Shown here: one piece after another, positions 24,508 to 32,219 of the stretch
How positions within the stretch are numbered: the stretch's first letter is position 1
Layout: every line of letters starts with the position of its first letter
NCBI GenBank assembly: GCA_046330435.1
Contig: JAXLST010000014.1
Location: 93,805 to 157,804, forward strand
DNA: 64,000 nt
From: Ga0077560 sp046330435
GTDB taxonomy: Bacteria > Actinomycetota > Thermoleophilia > Miltoncostaeales > Miltoncostaeaceae
Reading direction: 5' to 3'
Notes under the pieces: model-generated
The model's input: the letters and a program-made list of their open reading frames with translations, nothing else
Told to the model about the DNA's origin: nothing
The model's database searches: none
Position numbers and translations under genes: made by a program

Positions 24508-25215
24508 TCAGGCCGCGGGCAGCGGCACCGTGACGATGGGCGAGCTGGTGGGCGCCGAGGTGTTGCCGAGCGCCTCGGGCGTCACGGCGAGCGCCTGCAC
24601 CCCGTCGATCCCCTCGGTGACCGCCGTGAGCCGCCCGTCCGCCCCGGGCGCCATGAACCCGGCGGACTCCGGGTCCCGCCCGTCCCGGATGAGCCACACC
24701 TCGTAGCCGCGCCCGGCCGGCAGCGCCGGCAGGCCGGCGACGCGCAACACCGCCTGGTCCCCGCGCACCTCGGCGCTGCACGAGACGCCCGTCGCGGTGC
24801 ACACGCCCGGCACGGTCCGCACCGGCGACCCGCCGCCGCCGAACACCCCGCCCCACACCGCCAGGCCGATCACCACCGCGGCCAGCCCCGCCGCGACCGC
24901 GGGCCACATGCCGGCCCGGGCGGGCAGCAGCGCCGCGAGGCGCTCGCGCAGCCCCGGCGGGCGGGCTGGGGGCGGCGCCATCGCCGCGGCCTCACGGCGC
25001 ACGACGTCCATCACCGATGCCTTCACCGACGCGGGCGGCTCGAGCTGCGGCACGTCGACCGCGAGACCCGACACCGCGGCGCGTAGGTCCTGCAGCTCCG
25101 CCCGGCACTCGCGGCAGCCCGCGACGTGCACGGTCACCAGGTCCGCCTCGTCCTCCGTCGCGGCGCCCAGCGCCACCGAGGCCAGCAGCTCCCGGATCTC
25201 GTCGTGGCCGGTCAT
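24508..25215 (-). CDS. Anti-sigma factor of the RskA/zinc-finger type
   Basis: 235 aa. The N-terminal anti-sigma domain has the zinc motif HVAGCRECRAELQDL (HxxxCxxC). One TM helix is at about 105-125 (WPAVAAGLAAVVIGLAVWGG). The extracytoplasmic RskA-like domain includes GYEVWLIRDGRDPESAGFM and two Cys (VCTATGVSCSAEV). It should hold the sigma factor inactive until cleaved or oxidised. It starts in an ATGA overlap with the sigma gene. Confidence 0.93.
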   Translation of the reverse strand: MTGHDEIRELLASVALGAATEDEADLVTVHVAGCRECRAELQDLRAAVSGLAVDVPQLEPPASVKASVMDVVRREAAAMAPPPARPPGLRERLAALLPARAGMWPAVAAGLAAVVIGLAVWGGVFGGGGSPVRTVPGVCTATGVSCSAEVRGDQAVLRVAGLPALPAGRGYEVWLIRDGRDPESAGFMAPGADGRLTAVTEGIDGVQALAVTPEALGNTSAPTSSPIVTVPLPAA

Positions 25216-25802
25216 GACAGCGCCTCCCGCGCGCCCATGCTCATGCGCAGCCGCTCCAGCCCCAGCCGCAGGCGGCTCTTGACGGTGCCGAGGGGCAGTC
25301 CCAGCATCTCCGCGATCTCGTGGTGGGTGAACCCGCCGAAGTACGCGAGGCGCACCACCCGGCCCTGGTCGTCGGGGAGGTCGTCCAGGCCGCGGTGCAG
25401 CGACGGCGCCAGGGCCCCGTCGATCGCGCGGTCCTCCGTGCGCTCCTGCTGCCCGCCGCCGACGTGCGCCTCCTGCTGGAGGGCGAGCTCCCTTCGGGCG
25501 GCCGCCGCCGAGCTGCGCAGGCGGTCGATGCCCCGGTGGTGGACGATGCTGAGCACCCAGGTGCGGACGCTGCCGAGCGCCGGGCTGAACCGGTCCGCCC
25601 CGCGCCACACCGACAGGAAGGCGTCCTGCACCAGGTCCTCCGCGGCAGCGCGGTCCCCCAGCAGCCGGAAGGCCAGGGAGAACGCGACGCGGGCGTGCCG
25701 GTCGTACACCACCTCGAACGCCCCGGCGTCGCCCGTGGCGACACGCGCGACGAGGTCCTCGTCGGCGAGGCGGTCCAGCCCGGTGTCACGGCGAGTGCCC
25801 AT
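25212..25802 (-). CDS. ECF sigma factor, SigK-like
   Basis: 196 aa. Region 2 is FEVVYDRHARVAFSLAFRLL and AAAEDLVQDAFLSVWRGADR; region 4 is LAYFGGFTHHEIAEMLGLPL followed by GTVKSRLRLGLERLR. ATG 25802 gives the usual length; an in-frame start further upstream exists. With the RskA-like protein it forms a typical SigK/RskA pair. Targets may include cell-wall genes such as the adjacent hydrolase, which is inference from proximity. Confidence 0.93.
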   Translation of the reverse strand: MGTRRDTGLDRLADEDLVARVATGDAGAFEVVYDRHARVAFSLAFRLLGDRAAAEDLVQDAFLSVWRGADRFSPALGSVRTWVLSIVHHRGIDRLRSSAAAARRELALQQEAHVGGGQQERTEDRAIDGALAPSLHRGLDDLPDDQGRVVRLAYFGGFTHHEIAEMLGLPLGTVKSRLRLGLERLRMSMGAREALS

Positions 25803-25868
25803 GCATCCGCCATCTACGCACACGGCCCCGCTCCGGATCACCGGATCGGGGCCGGAATGCGAGACCCG

Positions 25869-26474
25869 CTAGAGGCGCCAGACCCGCTTGCGGACCTCGG
25901 CGATGACCTCCGCCTCCGAGAACTGCCGGAGGTACCTGCGCGCGCTGCCGCTGACGGCGACGCCGAGATGCGTCTCGATGAGGGCGGTGGGGAACCCCTC
26001 CGCGCTCATCTCCGCGGCGCATGCGTAGCGCAGGCCGAGGGGGTGGACGCGCTTCTCGATGCCGGCCTTGCGGGCCAGCCGCGGCAGCAGCTCGCGGACG
26101 TACGCGGCCTTGAGGCCCTCGCCCGCCAGCGTGCAGAACAGCGGCGCGGATGGCTCGATGCCCATCCGCTCGCGGCGCTGCAGCCACCGCTTGATGATTT
26201 CGATGGACCCGTCGTCGATGCCGGAGGTGCGGCGCGTGCCGCCCTTCCGCGCGGGGACCAGCACGGTGCCCGCCTCCAGGTCCAGATCCTCCATCGCGAG
26301 GCCGAGGGCCTCTCCGGGTCGCAGGCCGACCCGGTACATCATCGTGATGAGGGCGCGGTTGCGGACACCCGTGGGTGCCCGGTTCGAGGCGCTCTTGATG
26401 AGCGCACGCGCCTCATCCGGACTCAGCAGTTCTTCCGGCGCAGCTTGTTCGGCGTCTTGCACGTCTACCTGCAC
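25869..26474 (-). CDS. Tyrosine recombinase, catalytic domain only
   Basis: 201 aa. The catalytic domain has the first Arg in YRVGLRPGEALGLAMEDLDL, the box II region HPLGLRYACAAEM and the C-terminal HLGVAVSGSARRYLRQF with the Tyr nucleophile. The N-terminal DNA-clamping domain of XerC/integrases is missing. Codons near the start (CAA, GAA, GCT, AGT) are less GC-rich than in neighbours, which hints at acquisition. Start GTG 26474 lacks a ribosome-binding site; GTG 26462 is possible. No phage or transposon gene is nearby. Confidence 0.82.
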   Translation of the reverse strand: MQVDVQDAEQAAPEELLSPDEARALIKSASNRAPTGVRNRALITMMYRVGLRPGEALGLAMEDLDLEAGTVLVPARKGGTRRTSGIDDGSIEIIKRWLQRRERMGIEPSAPLFCTLAGEGLKAAYVRELLPRLARKAGIEKRVHPLGLRYACAAEMSAEGFPTALIETHLGVAVSGSARRYLRQFSEAEVIAEVRKRVWRL

Positions 26475-26735
26475 CGAAGTTCTCTCATGGTGAGTGATCC
26501 CCGGCCTCCCCGTATTTGGTGGGCGCTCGCGTCATTGCGAGCGTCTGCCCATGCTTTTGTGTGCCGGACCGTCATCCCAGGATGCTAGTCCATCCAGCGG
26601 CGCGCTGTCAGCACAGTGACGCTTCTCTTAGAGGAGGTGGCCATTCCGCCGGGGACCGGTAAGAATCTCCGAGATTCGGCCGGGGGGCGACGGAATTTGG
26701 GACAGGATGCGGGCGGCGGGGCGGGCGGCCCCGTG
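26475..26735. other. Intergenic region, AT-richer than its surroundings
   Basis: This 261-bp gap separates the recombinase (-) and PAS protein (+) genes. It contains a 7-bp hairpin (CGCTCGC 26524-26530 / GCGAGCG 26537-26543). It also has a strong orphan ribosome-binding-site-like AGAGGAGG (26630-26637) with no ATG, GTG or TTG at proper distance. It may hold divergent promoters; no gene or att-like repeat was recognised. Confidence 0.5.
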
Positions 26736-27833
26736 ATGCTCACCGGGGCGCAGCTGGTGACGGCGCGCCATCTGGTGCTCACTTGCCTCTTGGAACCGGC
26801 GGGCGACGCCCTGTCCGGGGACGACGACCACGCCTCGGAGGCGGCCGGCGCCTACCGGGACGCCGCCGACCTGCTGGCGCGCATCGGGTGGCCCGACGAC
26901 CCGCGCACGAACGTCACCGTCGTCCCCGGCGACGCCGAGCTCATCCGGTTCGCCGCGCTGGCCGGGCTGGCCGCGGTGGGCGGGGCCATCGACGAGGCCG
27001 CCAGCGCCGTCACGACGGGTCCGGGCGAGTGGGACGCCGACGGCGCCATCGACGAGTTCGAGGACATCGTCCGCCTGCTGGACGTCATCGGCTGGCCTCC
27101 CGGCTCGGGCCGCCGGGCCGCCGACCCGCCCCCCAGCGCACCTCCGGAGGACGCCCACCTCATCGCGTTCGCCGAGCGGCTTCCGACGCCGCTGTACCTG
27201 TGGCGCCACGGGCGCATCACGCACCGCAACCCGGCCGCACTGGGGCTGCTGCGCGAGCGGGGGTTCGGGCAGGACGGCGACCGCCCGGTGATGGAGCTCA
27301 TCCACCCGGACGACCGGACGGTCCTGGCCGCGCACATCGCCGCGGCCGAGGCGGAGCAGCGCCCCTTCCGCGACGACATCCGCTTCGGCGTCGACGGGGG
27401 CCCGTACCGGCGGTTCACCCTCAGCGGGGCGCCGCGGTTCGCGGCGGACGGCACCTTCCTGGGGTTCGTCGTCCTCGCCGTCGACACCACGTGGGACCGC
27501 AGCGGTCTCCTGCACTGGGACACCGCGCGGGACGGCTCGCTCACGGGGGCCACGGCCGGGTTCCTGCGGCACCTGGGGCTGGAGCTCGCCTCGGCCCTCG
27601 GCGACGGATGGCTCGCGGCCGTCCACCCCGACGACCGCGAGCGGCTGCGGGAGGTGCTCGCCGCCGCCCACGCCGGCGCGGAGCCCGTGCGGACGGGCGC
27701 CCGGACCCCCGACGGGAACGGCGGGTGGCGGATGGTGCGGCTCCATGCGGAACCGCGCCTGGAGGCCTCCGGGTTCGCCGGGCTCACGGGCGTGCTCGTC
27801 CCCGACGACCCGGGCGACGGCGACCTGCGATAG
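26736..27833 (+). CDS. PAS-domain protein without recognisable output domain
   Basis: 365 aa. Start ATG 26736 is chosen because codons upstream have unusually high A/T at third positions, unlike genes here. The N-terminal 150 residues are helical and unknown. Two PAS folds follow, around FAERLPTPLYLWRHGRITHR through EQRPFRDDIRFGVDGGPYRR, and LGLELASALGDGWLAAVHPD through GGWRMVRLHAEPRL. Both carry the HPDDR motif typical of PAS_3 domains. No kinase, GGDEF or DNA-binding domain is present. It ends just before the cobalamin riboswitch. Confidence 0.8.
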   Translation: MLTGAQLVTARHLVLTCLLEPAGDALSGDDDHASEAAGAYRDAADLLARIGWPDDPRTNVTVVPGDAELIRFAALAGLAAVGGAIDEAASAVTTGPGEWDADGAIDEFEDIVRLLDVIGWPPGSGRRAADPPPSAPPEDAHLIAFAERLPTPLYLWRHGRITHRNPAALGLLRERGFGQDGDRPVMELIHPDDRTVLAAHIAAAEAEQRPFRDDIRFGVDGGPYRRFTLSGAPRFAADGTFLGFVVLAVDTTWDRSGLLHWDTARDGSLTGATAGFLRHLGLELASALGDGWLAAVHPDDRERLREVLAAAHAGAEPVRTGARTPDGNGGWRMVRLHAEPRLEASGFAGLTGVLVPDDPGDGDLR

Positions 27834-27837
27834 GCTC

Positions 27838-28016
27838 GCCCGGCTTCGGGTGGGGGTCGCCCACGGGCGCCCGAGGGAAGCCGGTGTGAATCCGGCGCGG
27901 TCCCGCCACTGTGACCGGGAGCGACGTCGCTGGACCCTCGAGGTCGGCCACTGGGCCCGCAGGCCCGGGAAGGCGCGGCGAAGCTGTGAACGGCAAGCCA
28001 GGAGACCTGCCTCCGC
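27838..28016 (+). ncRNA. Adenosylcobalamin (B12) riboswitch
   Basis: The conserved core is present in order: GGGAAGCCGGTGTGAATCCG, then GCGGTCCCGCCACTGTGA (27897-27914), then the B12 box AAGCCAGGAGACCTGCC (27995-28011). These are the hallmarks of the cobalamin riboswitch. It lies in the leader of the DUF4430/ECF transporter operon starting at 28050. The 38 nt after the B12 box contain CCTCC segments able to pair with the GAGG-rich ribosome-binding site, so control of translation initiation is plausible. Confidence 0.95.
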
Positions 28017-28049
28017 CCGAGCACCGATCGAACCTCCGAGGACGAGGGA

Positions 28050-28958
28050 ATGGTGCAACCGGCAGGCCCTGTGCGGGCGCTCTGGGCATGCGCGCTGTGC
28101 GCGCTGCTGATGGCGCTCGCCGTCGTCGCGGGCGGCTGCGAGCGGCGGTCCGACACCACCCCGCCGCCGGCGGACGCCGCGGCGGCGCACGTGGTGGTGA
28201 CCGCCGGCTTCGGTGCCGAGGCCCTGCTGGACGGCCGCGTGGCGCCCGGCGGCACCGTCCTCGACGGCCTGCGCGCGCTCACGCCGGTGAAGACCGCGTA
28301 CGGCGGCGGCTTCGTGACCGACATCCTGGGCCGCGGGACCGACCCCGGCGCGCAGCTGGCATGGCTGTTCTGGGTGGACGGCGTCCTCGCCGACCGCGGC
28401 GCGGATCAGATCCGGCTGGCGGACGGGCAGGAGGCGTGGTGGGACCACCACCACTGGGGCGGGCCCGAGCCGGCGGCGGTGGTGGGCAGCTGGCCGCTGC
28501 CGTTCACCCGTGCCCCGGAGGTGGGCGCCCCCGGCCCGCTCGCCGCGGCGCTGGCCGCCGCCGGCGCCACCGTCAGGGCGGGGGGCGGCGCGTGGTGGGT
28601 GATCGTCGGCACCGACGCCGACCTGCGCCGCACCGACCCGGCGTGGGCCTGGGCCGCGGGCGACCCGGAGGGCGAGGGCCTCACCGCGACCGTCCGCGAC
28701 GGGCGCGTGCTCGTGCTCGACCCGTCGGGCGAGTCGCTGCGGGAGGTGCCGGGCGCGGCGGCCGTCGCGGTCGCGTTCCCCTCCGGCACGGACCCCGCCA
28801 AGGGCCTGGTGATGGCCGTCGCGGGCACGCGGCCGGGCGCGGCGGAGGCGGCCGCGGCGACCATCGCCGCCCGCCCCGAGGTGCTGCGGGGACGCCTCGC
28901 CGTGGCCTTCGACGCCGACGGCGCGCCCGTCCGCGCCGCCGGGAGGAGCGGGCCGTGA
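28050..28958 (+). CDS. DUF4430 lipoprotein, putative cobalamin-binding component
   Basis: 302 aa. ATG 28050 follows GAGGGA. The signal peptide ends in a lipobox (VVAGGC, Cys30), so the protein should be anchored to the membrane surface. The DUF4430 domain is about 45-140, with GGTVLDGLRALTPVKTAYGG, DPGAQLAWLFWVDGVLAD and EAWWDHHHW. DUF4430 is related to the C-terminal beta domain of transcobalamin and intrinsic factor. Together with the upstream cobalamin riboswitch this suggests capture of a corrinoid for the ECF transporter encoded next. It overlaps the next gene as GTGA. Confidence 0.88.
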   Translation: MVQPAGPVRALWACALCALLMALAVVAGGCERRSDTTPPPADAAAAHVVVTAGFGAEALLDGRVAPGGTVLDGLRALTPVKTAYGGGFVTDILGRGTDPGAQLAWLFWVDGVLADRGADQIRLADGQEAWWDHHHWGGPEPAAVVGSWPLPFTRAPEVGAPGPLAAALAAAGATVRAGGGAWWVIVGTDADLRRTDPAWAWAAGDPEGEGLTATVRDGRVLVLDPSGESLREVPGAAAVAVAFPSGTDPAKGLVMAVAGTRPGAAEAAAATIAARPEVLRGRLAVAFDADGAPVRAAGRSGP

Positions 28959-29812
28959 CCGGCCGCCGCGCCCCGGGACCGCTCATCGCCCTCACCGGCG
29001 CCGCCGCGGTGCTGGCGTTCGCCGTGGACCACCCCCTGGTCATCGCCGCGCTCCTCTGCGGCGGGATGCTGCTGTACCTGTCGGCGCCGCCCGGCGCGGT
29101 GAGCCGCATGATGCTGTGGGTGGCGGCGGTGTCGGCCGCCGGCATCGTCGTGCTCACCCCGCTGGTGGCCGCCCAGGGCGACCTGGTGCTGCTGCGCGGC
29201 CCCGACATCCCGGTCCTCGACACCGAGGTGACCTGGGAGGAGCTGGTCGCCGGCCTCGCCTCCGGGGCGCGGCTCGCCGCGGTGGTGCTCCTGGTGGCCG
29301 CGCTGCTCGCGCACGTCGACGCCGACCGCCTGCAGGGGCTCGCCTCCCGCCTGGCGCCCCGGTCCGCGCTGGTGGTCGCGCTCGCCGCCCGCCTGCTGCC
29401 CGCGCTGGAGCGCGACGGGCGCGCCATCGGCGAGATCGCCCGGCTGCGCGGGGTCGCCCTTCGCGACGGGACCCGCCGCGAGCGCGCGTCCCACGCCGCA
29501 CGGCTCATGGTGCCCCTGGTGGGGTCGAGCCTGGAGCGGAGCCTGGACGTGGCCGCGGCGAGGGCGGCCCGCGGCTACGGGTCCGGGCCCGCCACCCGGC
29601 TGCCCGCGCCGCCGCGGTCCCGGGCGGAGCGCATCGCGTGGGGGTGCGCGGCGGCGGTCGCCGCCGTGGCGGCCTGGCTCCTGCTGACCGGCGGCGCGGA
29701 CTTCGCGGCGTACCCGGTGCTGGGCGACGCGTTCCGGGGCGCGGCGGTCGCCGGGTCGGCGGCGGTGCTCGCGGCGCTCGGCGCGGCGGCGGGGGCGCTG
29801 CGATGGGCGTGA
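28955..29812 (+). CDS. ECF transporter transmembrane component (EcfT/CbiQ-like)
   Basis: 285 aa. About six TM segments surround the cytoplasmic coupling helices. The two Ala-Arg-Gly motifs of EcfT are visible as EIARLRGVALRDGTRR and ARAARGYGSGPATR; these contact the ATPases. It couples ATP hydrolysis to toppling of the S component. GTG 28955 overlaps the lipoprotein stop, and the ATPase start lies 10 nt inside its end. Confidence 0.9.
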   Translation: MTGRRAPGPLIALTGAAAVLAFAVDHPLVIAALLCGGMLLYLSAPPGAVSRMMLWVAAVSAAGIVVLTPLVAAQGDLVLLRGPDIPVLDTEVTWEELVAGLASGARLAAVVLLVAALLAHVDADRLQGLASRLAPRSALVVALAARLLPALERDGRAIGEIARLRGVALRDGTRRERASHAARLMVPLVGSSLERSLDVAAARAARGYGSGPATRLPAPPRSRAERIAWGCAAAVAAVAAWLLLTGGADFAAYPVLGDAFRGAAVAGSAAVLAALGAAAGALRWA

Positions 29813-31167
29813 TCGACGTCCGCGGCCTCACCGTCGCCCTGGGGGACGGTCCCACCGCGCTCCACGGCCTCGACCTGCGCGCCGGGCGCGGCGAGGTGGT
29901 GCTGGTGCGCGGCCCGTCCGGATCGGGCAAGTCGACGCTGCTGCGCGTGCTCGGCGGCCTCATCCCGCAGTTCCACGGCGGCGCCATCCACGGCCGGGTG
30001 CGCGTGGGCGGCGCCGACCCGCTGCGCGCCCGGCCGGGCGCGATGGCCAGCATCGCCGCCCTCGCCTTCCAGGACGCCGAGGCGCAGGCCGTGATGGTGA
30101 CGGTGGGCGCCGACGTGGCCTTCGGCCCGCAGTGCCTGGGGCGCCCAGCCGCCGGCATCCCCGCGACCGTCGCGCGCGCCCTGGAGCTCGCCGGCGCATC
30201 GCACCTCGTGCACCGCGGCATCGCGACGCTGTCGGGCGGCGAGCGCCAGCGGGCCGCCCTCGCGGCGGTGCTGGCCCAGGAGACCCCCGTGCTGCTGCTG
30301 GACGAGCCCACCGCCCAGCTCGACGAGGTGACGGCCGCCGCGGTGCTGGACGCGGTGCGCCGGCTGGCGGACGGCACCGGGGCGACGGTGCTCGTGGCCG
30401 AGCACCGCGCCGACCGCGCCGAGCGGATCGCCGACCGCGTGGTCGAGCTCGCCCCGCCGCGCGCCGAGGCCGCCCCGGAGCGCCCCGCCGCCGCGACCGG
30501 CGCGGTGGCGGCCGCCATCGACGGCGCGCACGTGCGGCGCGGCGACCGGGACGTCCTGCGCGACGTGACGCTCGAGCTGCGCGCCGGGTCGGTGACCGCC
30601 CTCACTGGGGCCAACGGATCCGGGAAGACCAGCCTGCTGCGCGTGCTCGCCGGCCTGGACGCGCCCGCCGCCGGGCGGGTGCGGGCCGGCGGCCGCGACG
30701 TCACCGACCTGCCCGCCGAACGGCGCGTGCCCGACGTGGTGCTCGTGCCGCAGGACCCGGGCCGCCACCTCATCACCGAGCGCGTCGAGGACGAGCTGGA
30801 GCTGGGCCCGCGCGCCACCGGCGTGCCGAGGGCCGAGCGCGCCGCCCGTGTCGCCGCGGCCCTCGAGGCGATGGACCTCGGGCACCTGGCCGGGCGGCAC
30901 CCGCTGGACCTGTCGGTCGGCGAGCGGGAGCGCGTCGCGATCGCCGCGGCCCTCACGCTGCGGCCGCGCGTGCTCGCGCTGGACGAGCCCACCCGCGGAA
31001 TGGACCCGCCCGCCCGTGATCGCCTGGCCGGCCTGCTGCGGACCCTGGCCGGCGAGGGCGCCGCCGTGGTGCTCGCCACCCACGACCCGCACCTGGCGGC
31101 GGCGGCCGCGGACACCACCGTGCTGCTGCGCGACGGGGCCTGCGACGCGGCGGAGGCGACGGCGTGA
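29803..31167 (+). CDS. ECF transporter ATPase, two nucleotide-binding domains fused
   Basis: 454 aa. Domain 1 has Walker A GPSGSGKST, Q-loop AFQDAEAQ, signature LSGGERQR and Walker B VLLLDEPTA. Domain 2 has Walker A GANGSGKTS, Q-loop VPQDPGRH, a diverged signature LSVGERER and Walker B VLALDEPTRG. It corresponds to EcfA1 and EcfA2 in one chain. The start ATG 29803 lies within the ecfT gene and the stop overlaps the S-component gene, so stoichiometric synthesis is likely. Confidence 0.94.
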   Translation: MGVIDVRGLTVALGDGPTALHGLDLRAGRGEVVLVRGPSGSGKSTLLRVLGGLIPQFHGGAIHGRVRVGGADPLRARPGAMASIAALAFQDAEAQAVMVTVGADVAFGPQCLGRPAAGIPATVARALELAGASHLVHRGIATLSGGERQRAALAAVLAQETPVLLLDEPTAQLDEVTAAAVLDAVRRLADGTGATVLVAEHRADRAERIADRVVELAPPRAEAAPERPAAATGAVAAAIDGAHVRRGDRDVLRDVTLELRAGSVTALTGANGSGKTSLLRVLAGLDAPAAGRVRAGGRDVTDLPAERRVPDVVLVPQDPGRHLITERVEDELELGPRATGVPRAERAARVAAALEAMDLGHLAGRHPLDLSVGERERVAIAAALTLRPRVLALDEPTRGMDPPARDRLAGLLRTLAGEGAAVVLATHDPHLAAAAADTTVLLRDGACDAAEATA

Positions 31168-31835
31168 GCGGCGCGGCCCTCACCATCCTGCTCACGCTCA
31201 CCGCGCTGGCGCTCGCGATGATCGCGCTGGAGCGCGGCCCCAACGGCACCCGGGAGCTGGCGCTGGTGGCCGCGCTGGGCGCCGTCGCGGCCGCCGGGCG
31301 CGTGCTCACGGCGGGCATCCCCAGCGTGCAGCCGGTCACGGTGACCTGCCTGGTGGCCGGCGCCGCCCTGGGCGTGCGGGCCGGGCTCGCGGTGGGCCCC
31401 GTCGCCGCGCTGGTCTCCAACGGATTCCTGGGGCACGGGCCCTGGACGCCGGGTCAGATGGCGCTGTGGGCCCTGGCCGGGCTCACGGGCGCCCTGCTGG
31501 GGCCGGCGCTGCGCCGCCCGTGGGTGCTGGCCGCCGCCGGTGCCGCCTGGGGCGTCCTGTTCGGGTGGGGCATGAACCTGTGGGAGCTGGCGACGTTCGG
31601 ACCGGAGGTCTCATGGCCCGCCTTCATCGCCAGCAGCGGGCGGAGCCTGCCGTTCGAGGTCGCCGGCGCCGTGGGGAACGTCGCGTTCGCCCTGGCGGCG
31701 GGCCCGGCCCTGCTGCGGCTGCTGACCCGCTACAGGGTGCGGTCGCGCGTGGAGCTCTCCGAGGAACCGGCCTCGCCCTCGGTCCGCGCGGTCTCGGCGA
31801 GCATGGACTCGACGCGCGCGCGCAGCTCCCGGTGA
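31164..31835 (+). CDS. ECF transporter substrate-binding (S) component
   Basis: 223 aa with about six hydrophobic segments (LTILLTLTALALAMIAL, LALVAALGAVAAAGRVL, VTVTCLVAGAALGVRAGLA, LWALAGLTGALLGPAL, WVLAAAGAAWGVLFGWGMNL, VAGAVGNVAFALAAGPAL). Position as the last gene after EcfT and EcfA identifies it as the S component, and the riboswitch suggests a cobalamin or precursor as substrate. Its last 106 bp overlap the 3' end of the response-regulator gene on the other strand, so the charged C-terminal tail is encoded antisense to another protein. Confidence 0.85.
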   Translation: MSGAALTILLTLTALALAMIALERGPNGTRELALVAALGAVAAAGRVLTAGIPSVQPVTVTCLVAGAALGVRAGLAVGPVAALVSNGFLGHGPWTPGQMALWALAGLTGALLGPALRRPWVLAAAGAAWGVLFGWGMNLWELATFGPEVSWPAFIASSGRSLPFEVAGAVGNVAFALAAGPALLRLLTRYRVRSRVELSEEPASPSVRAVSASMDSTRARSSR

Positions 31836-32164
31836 CTGAAGGGCTTCTTGATGTAGGCGTCCGCCCCGGCCTCGATCCCAGCGAGCACGTCGCGCTCCTG
31901 CGAGCGGGCGGTGAGCAGGATGATCGGCATCTCGCGGGTCTGCTCGCTGCCGCGGAGGGCCCGTGTCACCTCGAGGCCGTCCATCTCGGGCATCGCGACG
32001 TCGAGCACCGACAGGTCGGGGTGCTCGGTGCGCACGAGCTCCATCGCCTCGCGGCCGTCACGCGCCGTGATGGTTCGGTAGCCGGCCCTGCGGAGGCGGA
32101 ACGCCACCAGCTCGAGGACGTCCTCGTCGTCGTCGGCCACCAGCACAACGGGCTGCCGGTCCAT
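31730..32164 (-). CDS. Single-domain response regulator
   Basis: 144 aa. The receiver domain has the acidic pocket VVLVADDDEDVLELV, the phospho-acceptor Asp in DLSVLDVAMPEMDGLEV, the Thr in IILLTARSQERD and the Lys in ADAYIKKPFSHREL. No output domain follows. ATG 32164 has AGAGAGG upstream. No histidine kinase is adjacent. Its 3' end overlaps the ECF S-component gene by 106 bp. Confidence 0.92.
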   Translation of the reverse strand: MDRQPVVLVADDDEDVLELVAFRLRRAGYRTITARDGREAMELVRTEHPDLSVLDVAMPEMDGLEVTRALRGSEQTREMPIILLTARSQERDVLAGIEAGADAYIKKPFSHRELRARVESMLAETARTEGEAGSSESSTRDRTL

Positions 32165-32219
32165 CGGGTACCTCTCTGACGGGGTTGCGGCGGGGGATCG
32201 GCCCCCGTCTCGGCATCCG

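Noticed and set aside
26616..26735. Upstream starts (GTG 26616, or ATT 26643 after AGAGGAGG) for the PAS protein
   Set aside because: Third codon positions in this stretch are A/T-rich unlike genes here, and ATT initiation is rare; the stretch is better read as non-coding.
25869..26735. Integrated mobile element around the tyrosine recombinase
   Set aside because: No other phage or conjugation gene, no direct repeat matching the tRNAs at 1-347, and the neighbours are ordinary chromosomal genes.
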